DNA from: Pseudomonas fluorescens
GTDB lineage: Bacteria; Pseudomonadota; Gammaproteobacteria; Pseudomonadales; Pseudomonadaceae
Direction of reading: 5' to 3'
Assembly (NCBI RefSeq): GCF_001623525.1
Contig: NZ_CP015225.1
Span: forward strand, 2,046,001-2,110,000
DNA length: 64,000 nt
Position 1 is the stretch's first letter. The number at the start of each line of letters is the position of its first letter. Shown here in pieces: positions 60,229 to 64,000 of the stretch. The notes under the pieces are model-generated. The model was not told the DNA's origin, made no database searches, and saw nothing but the letters and a program-made list of their open reading frames with translations. The translations under genes were made by a program, and so were the position numbers.

Positions 60229-62370
60229 CTATTGAGTCAATTCAGGGCTGAGGGTCATACCGTGTTTCTGCCGGCTGGCGACTTGCCCGAGTAGTTTGGG
60301 AATATCCAGGATCAACGCTACTGCTCCGTTCCCCAGGATGGTGAAGCCGCCCAATCCATGGGCCGTACCGAAAATCTTGCCCAGCGGCTTGATCACCGTC
60401 TGGAACTCTCCCAGCAATTGATCGACGACCAGGCCCACCCGCATCCCCGCGTAATGCACGACCACGATGTTTTCACGGCCATGGTTAGGCTCGTCGATGG
60501 CAAACATCTCGCGCAGGCGCAGGACTGGAAGAACCGAGCCTCGCAAGTCCAGGAAGTCCTGACTGCTGCCGTCGTCGGTCGACAGCTCGATGCACTCCTC
60601 GACCAGGTCCAGCGGCACGACATAAGAGGCATTGCCTACCCCGATCAGAAAGCCATCGATGATGGCCAGGGTCAGCGGCAGGCGGATACGCACCGTGGTG
60701 CCTACGCCCTCTTCGCTTTCCAGATTGACCGAGCCGCGCAGGGCGACGATGTTCCGTTTGACGACATCCATCCCCACGCCGCGTCCGGACAGGTTGCTGA
60801 CCTGGTCGGCAGTGGAGAAGCCTGGCTCGAAAATCAGATTGAGAATGTCGCCATCGGCCAGCGATTGCCCTTCGGCGACGAGACCGCGTTCCATCGCCTT
60901 GGCCAGGATGCGTTGCTTGTTCAGGCCACCACCGTCGTCGCTGACTTCAATGACGATGCTGTTGGCCTCGTGATAAGCGTTGAGGCGAACCGTGCCCTGC
61001 TCCGGCTTGCCACGGTCTCGGCGCAATTGGGAAGATTCGATGCCGTGGTCCATGGCGTTGCGCACCAGGTGGGTCAGGGGATCACCAATGCGTTCGACTA
61101 CCGTTTTGTCCAGCTCGGTCTCGGCGCCGAGTACTTGCAAGGCGATGTCCTTGCCCAGTTCCTTGGAGACATCGCGCACCACCCGCTGGAAGCGGTTGAA
61201 TGTGCCGCCGATCTGCACCATCCGCAGGGTCAGGGCGCAGTCGCGCACCTCCTCGACAAGACGCGAGAGCGAGCTGGTCGCTTCAATCAACTCGCCAATG
61301 CCGCTTTGGATGGCCCCCAGATTGGCGCCTGCGCCGGCGATGATCAGCTCGCCCACCAGGTTGATCAATTGATCCAGTTTTCCGGCATCGACCCGAATCA
61401 GATTACCTTCGGCCGGACGGGCCTCTTTTGCCCCCCGACTCTTGGTGACGTCCTCGCGGGCTGCCTGGTCTGGTGCCACGGGGGCAACCGCAATGGCTGT
61501 CGACTCGCCAGAAGAAGGACTGGCCAGCCAGGCCTCACGGGTGACGGAACCACAGGCGATGAAGGCCTCGACCATGGCATCGGGCTCGGCGTCGAGACGA
61601 CCGATCAAAGCCCGCAAGCCGGTCAGGTCACCGTTGCACGGCAACACGCAGATCTGACTGCCCTCACGAACGAAGTCGAAGGCCCCTTCAATGGTGGCCT
61701 GGTCGGCGTCACTGACAAACCCCAGCTCAAATCCCAGGTAACACGTTTCCGGATCCATCGCCGAGATATCCGGCATGCCCTCGGTGATGCACACGACCGC
61801 GCTGATCTGGCCGAAACTGTTGAGGTAACGCAACAACGACAGCGGGTCCATACCGTTGCGCAAAACGTCGGGACACAGGCGAAGGGAGATATGCCAATGC
61901 ATGATGCAAGTCGATTGCAGCGGTTCGAACGTTGCCAGGGACTGCACCGGTTCTGGACTGGGTTCCAGGTAGCGGTTGAGACGCTCGACCAATGCCGCTC
62001 CCAGTAGCTCGTGCTCTGCGGTCATGCCTTGCAGGTCACCGTGGCTGGCCAGCAATTCAATCAGCGTGCACAAGTGGTCCCGCACTTCCAGGAACAAGGC
62101 ACTCAGCGATTCGTCCACCCGCAGTTCATGTCCACGGACCCGATCCAGCACGCTTTCTGCCACATGGGTAAAGGCAACGATCGGCGTGAAGCCAAACAGG
62201 CCGGCAGAACCTTTGATGGTATGGGCGACGCGAAACAGGGCGTTGATGGTGTCGACATCATCCGGCGCCTGTTCGATCTGCAGCAACGCCTCCTCCATCA
62301 GGAGCAAAAGCTCCTGGCTTTCAGCGATGAACGTTCGTAGCACGTCGTCCAGATTCATGGGTGAACTCAT
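60229..62370 (-). CDS. cheA: CheA chemotaxis histidine kinase
   Basis: A 713-residue CheA. The Hpt domain has phospho-His50 in FRVAHTIKGSAGLFGF. A middle region of about 230 residues (120-340) contains an internal segment MHWHISLRLCPDVLRNGMDP that resembles the P2-like HDMSLRF domain of some CheA proteins. The dimer domain starts IRVDAGKLDQLINLVGELI. The ATPase has HLVRNAMDHGIE, VSDDGGGLN and GRGVGMDVV. The C-terminal CheW-like domain ends LGNGAVALILDIPKL. No receiver is fused. Start at 62370 is set by GAGAGGTTG upstream. It lies between the STAS gene and the MCP gene and is the array kinase of this cluster. Confidence 0.96.
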   Translation of the reverse strand: MSSPMNLDDVLRTFIAESQELLLLMEEALLQIEQAPDDVDTINALFRVAHTIKGSAGLFGFTPIVAFTHVAESVLDRVRGHELRVDESLSALFLEVRDHLCTLIELLASHGDLQGMTAEHELLGAALVERLNRYLEPSPEPVQSLATFEPLQSTCIMHWHISLRLCPDVLRNGMDPLSLLRYLNSFGQISAVVCITEGMPDISAMDPETCYLGFELGFVSDADQATIEGAFDFVREGSQICVLPCNGDLTGLRALIGRLDAEPDAMVEAFIACGSVTREAWLASPSSGESTAIAVAPVAPDQAAREDVTKSRGAKEARPAEGNLIRVDAGKLDQLINLVGELIIAGAGANLGAIQSGIGELIEATSSLSRLVEEVRDCALTLRMVQIGGTFNRFQRVVRDVSKELGKDIALQVLGAETELDKTVVERIGDPLTHLVRNAMDHGIESSQLRRDRGKPEQGTVRLNAYHEANSIVIEVSDDGGGLNKQRILAKAMERGLVAEGQSLADGDILNLIFEPGFSTADQVSNLSGRGVGMDVVKRNIVALRGSVNLESEEGVGTTVRIRLPLTLAIIDGFLIGVGNASYVVPLDLVEECIELSTDDGSSQDFLDLRGSVLPVLRLREMFAIDEPNHGRENIVVVHYAGMRVGLVVDQLLGEFQTVIKPLGKIFGTAHGLGGFTILGNGAVALILDIPKLLGQVASRQKHGMTLSPELTQ

Positions 62371-62374
62371 GGCT

Positions 62375-62692
62375 TCAACCTCTCTGCTGAAGGGCCGGAG
62401 CCGACTGATCGAAAAAGCTGTGTAACCCACTCATGTCCAGTGCATCAAGCACCGCCGTACTGTGGTTGCTCAGCAGCAGATTGGAACCATGGCGCAGCGA
62501 CTCCTGCTTGATCAGCACCAACAACTGGAGCCCGGCGGTATCCATTTCGTCCACGCCGCCCAGATCCATTTCGACTTCCTGAGCCAACGGAAACAGCTCC
62601 AGCAACAGGTCTTTGCGTTCGGCTGCGGTGTAAATGGTCAGCGGCCCTTCGAGAACCAGAATCCGACGCAGACAAGCCGTGGTGTTTGTCAT
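62375..62692 (-). CDS. STAS domain protein (anti-sigma-antagonist-like)
   Basis: A 105-residue single STAS domain, RILVLEGPLTIYTAAERKDL at its start, then EMDLGGVDEMDTAGLQLLVL with DTAG, where SpoIIAA-type proteins have D-S/T-x-G; Thr52 would be the phosphorylation site. It ends LDMSGLHSFFD. Start at 62692 is preferred to an upstream ATG because it follows AGGAGG. It lies between cheY and cheA, only 5 bp before the cheA start on that strand. A STAS protein in a chemosensory operon suggests an output or phosphate sink other than flagella. Its role is not established. Confidence 0.92.
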   Translation of the reverse strand: MTNTTACLRRILVLEGPLTIYTAAERKDLLLELFPLAQEVEMDLGGVDEMDTAGLQLLVLIKQESLRHGSNLLLSNHSTAVLDALDMSGLHSFFDQSAPALQQRG

Positions 62693-62724
62693 GACAACCT
62701 CCTTTCCAGGGACTCTGGGCGGTG

Positions 62725-63093
62725 CTACGGCATGATCAGTTTGGAGACGGCACCGAGCATCTGCGCCGGTTGGAAGGGCTTGACCATCCAAGCCTTGGCA
62801 CCGACGGCCTGGCCCTGTTGCTTCATGGCCTCTCCGGTTTCGGTGGTCAGCATGATCACGGGCGTGAACTTGTAGGCCGGCAGTTGTTTAGCGGCCTTGA
62901 TGAAGCTCAGGCCGTCCATGTTCGGCATGTTCACGTCACTTACAATCAGGTGGATCTTGCGTCCGTCGAGCTTGGTCAGGGCGTCACGACCGTCAACACC
63001 TTCGATGACCTCGTATCCGGCGCCCTTCAAGGTGATGCTCACCACTTGGCGAATGGAAGCAGAGTCATCGACAATCAGGATGGTTTTGCTCAT
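62725..63093 (-). CDS. cheY: CheY-like single-domain response regulator
   Basis: A 122-residue receiver only. Asp9-Asp10, phosphoacceptor Asp53 in IVSDVNMPNMDG, Thr83-Thr84 in MLTTETG and Lys105 in WMVKPFQPAQ. No output domain. It is the phosphoacceptor of the CheA encoded downstream. It resembles the CheY of alternative (non-flagellar or Che2-type) clusters in wording such as KTILIVDDSASIRQVV. A GAGTTTCC region separates it by 11 bp from the soluble MCP gene. Confidence 0.95.
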   Translation of the reverse strand: MSKTILIVDDSASIRQVVSITLKGAGYEVIEGVDGRDALTKLDGRKIHLIVSDVNMPNMDGLSFIKAAKQLPAYKFTPVIMLTTETGEAMKQQGQAVGAKAWMVKPFQPAQMLGAVSKLIMP

Positions 63094-63104
63094 GGGGAAA
63101 CTCC

Positions 63105-64000
63105 CTAGAAAAAAGTGATCTCGGATGAAGTACTGCTCACCACAGGCTTACCGTGATGGATCGCATGCTGTTCAGGCATGGTGTAGGTGCTTGCCAATTG
63201 CTCAAGCCAGGCATCCGCGATGATCGGGGCCGGTGAGCCGCCGGCGAGCGCGAATTGCTGGCGTTCGACGATATGCCCGTGCAGCTTGCCAAGGTCGTTG
63301 TTGACCAGGGAAAGCATCTGGCCGACTCGATCCTGGAACTGCAGGGCGACCAGCACCCCCGATATCTCGGTGGCAACGTTTTCGCTCTGCTGCTGAAGAC
63401 TGCTACTGGTATCGACGATGGCCTGGGCGTTGTGCCGGAAGTGCTCGATCACCTGGGACACCAGTTGCTCTGAATGAGCCAGGGTTTGCGAATCCTGCTG
63501 CGCCTGGTGCTGGGATAGCTCGACGGTGCGAGAGATGGCAGCGTTGACGGCATTGACCGTTTCGCTGATTTTCTGCCCCGTCCCCCCGGATAAACTGGAC
63601 AGTTTGCGTACCTCATCCGCCACTACCGCGAAGCCGCGTCCGGCATCCCCTGCCCGCGCCGCTTCAATAGCGGCGTTGAGTGCCAACAGATTGGTCTGCT
63701 GGGCAATATCACCGACGAACTTGGCCATCTCCTGCAATTGAGAGGTGAAATCGGAAAGGAGCATTACCTCCTTGAGTTGCGACTCCTTGCGCAAAAGCGC
63801 ATCGCGAAGGGCAACCATGATCGAGTCCAGGTCCCGCTGGCCGACTTCAAGAATTTCCAGCAACCGCGCGCCCGAACTCTGGTCCGCGCCGTGGGAAGCA
63901 GAAGCACTGATGTCCCCCGACAGCGTCGCGAAGCGGCTACTCAGCTTGAGGATCGACTCCTCGCTGAGGATGCGCGCTGCATCGATCTGGTGGCTCCAGA
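63105..64000 (-). CDS. Methyl-accepting chemotaxis protein, C-terminal part (runs off the right edge)
   Basis: The frame is open from the right edge to a stop at 63105; about 298 C-terminal residues are visible. They include the signalling hairpin tip [24 protein letters not shown] and [20 protein letters not shown], then a long C-terminal helix region and a tail ending SSEITFF. (The first quoted stretch is the conserved tip.) The hairpin is short and the visible part has no membrane segment, so this resembles the first MCP (CttP) of the P. aeruginosa Che2 operon, in the same place before cheY. The N-terminus is outside the window, so topology is not known. Confidence 0.9.
   Translation of the reverse strand, partial: WSHQIDAARILSEESILKLSSRFATLSGDISASASHGADQSSGARLLEILEVGQRDLDSIMVALRDALLRKESQLKEVMLLSDFTSQLQEMAKFVGDIAQQTNLLALNAAIEAARAGDAGRGFAVVADEVRKLSSLSGGTGQKISETVNAVNAAISRTVELSQHQAQQDSQTLAHSEQLVSQVIEHFRHNAQAIVDTSSSLQQQSENVATEISGVLVALQFQDRVGQMLSLVNNDLGKLHGHIVERQQFALAGGSPAPIIADAWLEQLASTYTMPEQHAIHHGKPVVSSTSSEITFF

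Noticed and set aside
1..64000. CRISPR arrays, tRNA or rRNA genes
   Set aside because: No regularly spaced repeats, no cloverleaf with a CCA end and no rRNA-like stretch were noticed; a tRNAscan or CRISPR finder run would settle this.

Overview
The window looks like accessory chromosome of a fluorescent-group Pseudomonas. Coding is dense and GC-rich. It carries a GTGGGAGCGAGC-type hairpin repeat of the kind known from P. fluorescens genomes, PQQ alcohol oxidation, polyamine-type ABC transporters and a second chemosensory operon. No rRNA or tRNA gene was seen. The calls rest on reading the translated sequence and intergenic DNA; no database search was run.

Layout, left to right. (1) 1-4.4 kb: the start of an OPT-family transporter running off the left edge, a VOC protein, a YciI/DGPF protein, an MFS transporter and a YajG-like lipoprotein. 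(2) 4.6-15.4 kb: a catabolic island. A GntR/FCD regulator, a class III aminotransferase and a two-subunit transketolase are on the minus strand. Divergent from them are a second aminotransferase, a complete PotABCD-like ABC importer and an SDR. Three copies of a TATAAGT-TATAAGT-like direct repeat lie in the two control regions and are good candidate GntR operators. (3) 15.5-17.7 kb: a YdhP-like MFS exporter and its divergent LysR regulator. (4) 17.9-23.7 kb: an AcoR-like sigma54 activator, an aldehyde dehydrogenase and a PQQ/haem c alcohol dehydrogenase. A textbook GG-N10-GC sigma54 promoter and upstream inverted repeats precede the dehydrogenase. (5) 23.8-26.3 kb: a more AT-rich two-gene AAA ATPase/HNH nuclease module resembling Septu antiphage defence.

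(6) 26.6-31.0 kb: TIM-barrel isomerase, 2-oxoglutarate/Fe(II)-type oxygenase, amino-acid-type binding protein, and a permease fused to its ATPase. (7) 31.1-33.7 kb: MarR regulator with palindromic operators, PaaI-type thioesterase, aldo/keto reductase, and a 54-codon remnant of a quinoprotein glucose dehydrogenase. (8) 33.7-42.3 kb: LysR regulator, HSL-type esterase, HAPMO-like Baeyer-Villiger monooxygenase, aldehyde dehydrogenase, MpaB/DUF2236 oxygenase and outer-membrane channel. The set fits ketone to ester to alcohol/aldehyde to acid degradation of a hydrophobic compound. A 152-bp MITE with a 4-bp target duplication follows. (9) 42.7-46.4 kb: SnoaL-AraC fusion regulator, FAD amine oxidoreductase, cupin and PotF-like binding protein.

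(10) 46.5-54.3 kb: two divergent signalling pairs. One is a dCache-PAS hybrid-type kinase with a degenerate receiver plus an HD-GYP response regulator; the other is a multi-PAS NarX-type kinase with a NarL-type regulator. (11) 54.3-64.0 kb: a compact minus-strand chemosensory operon, MCP-CheY-STAS-CheA-MCP-CheW-CheW-CheR-CheD-CheB. It resembles the P. aeruginosa Che2 layout with an added STAS protein and a second CheW. The first MCP runs off the right edge.
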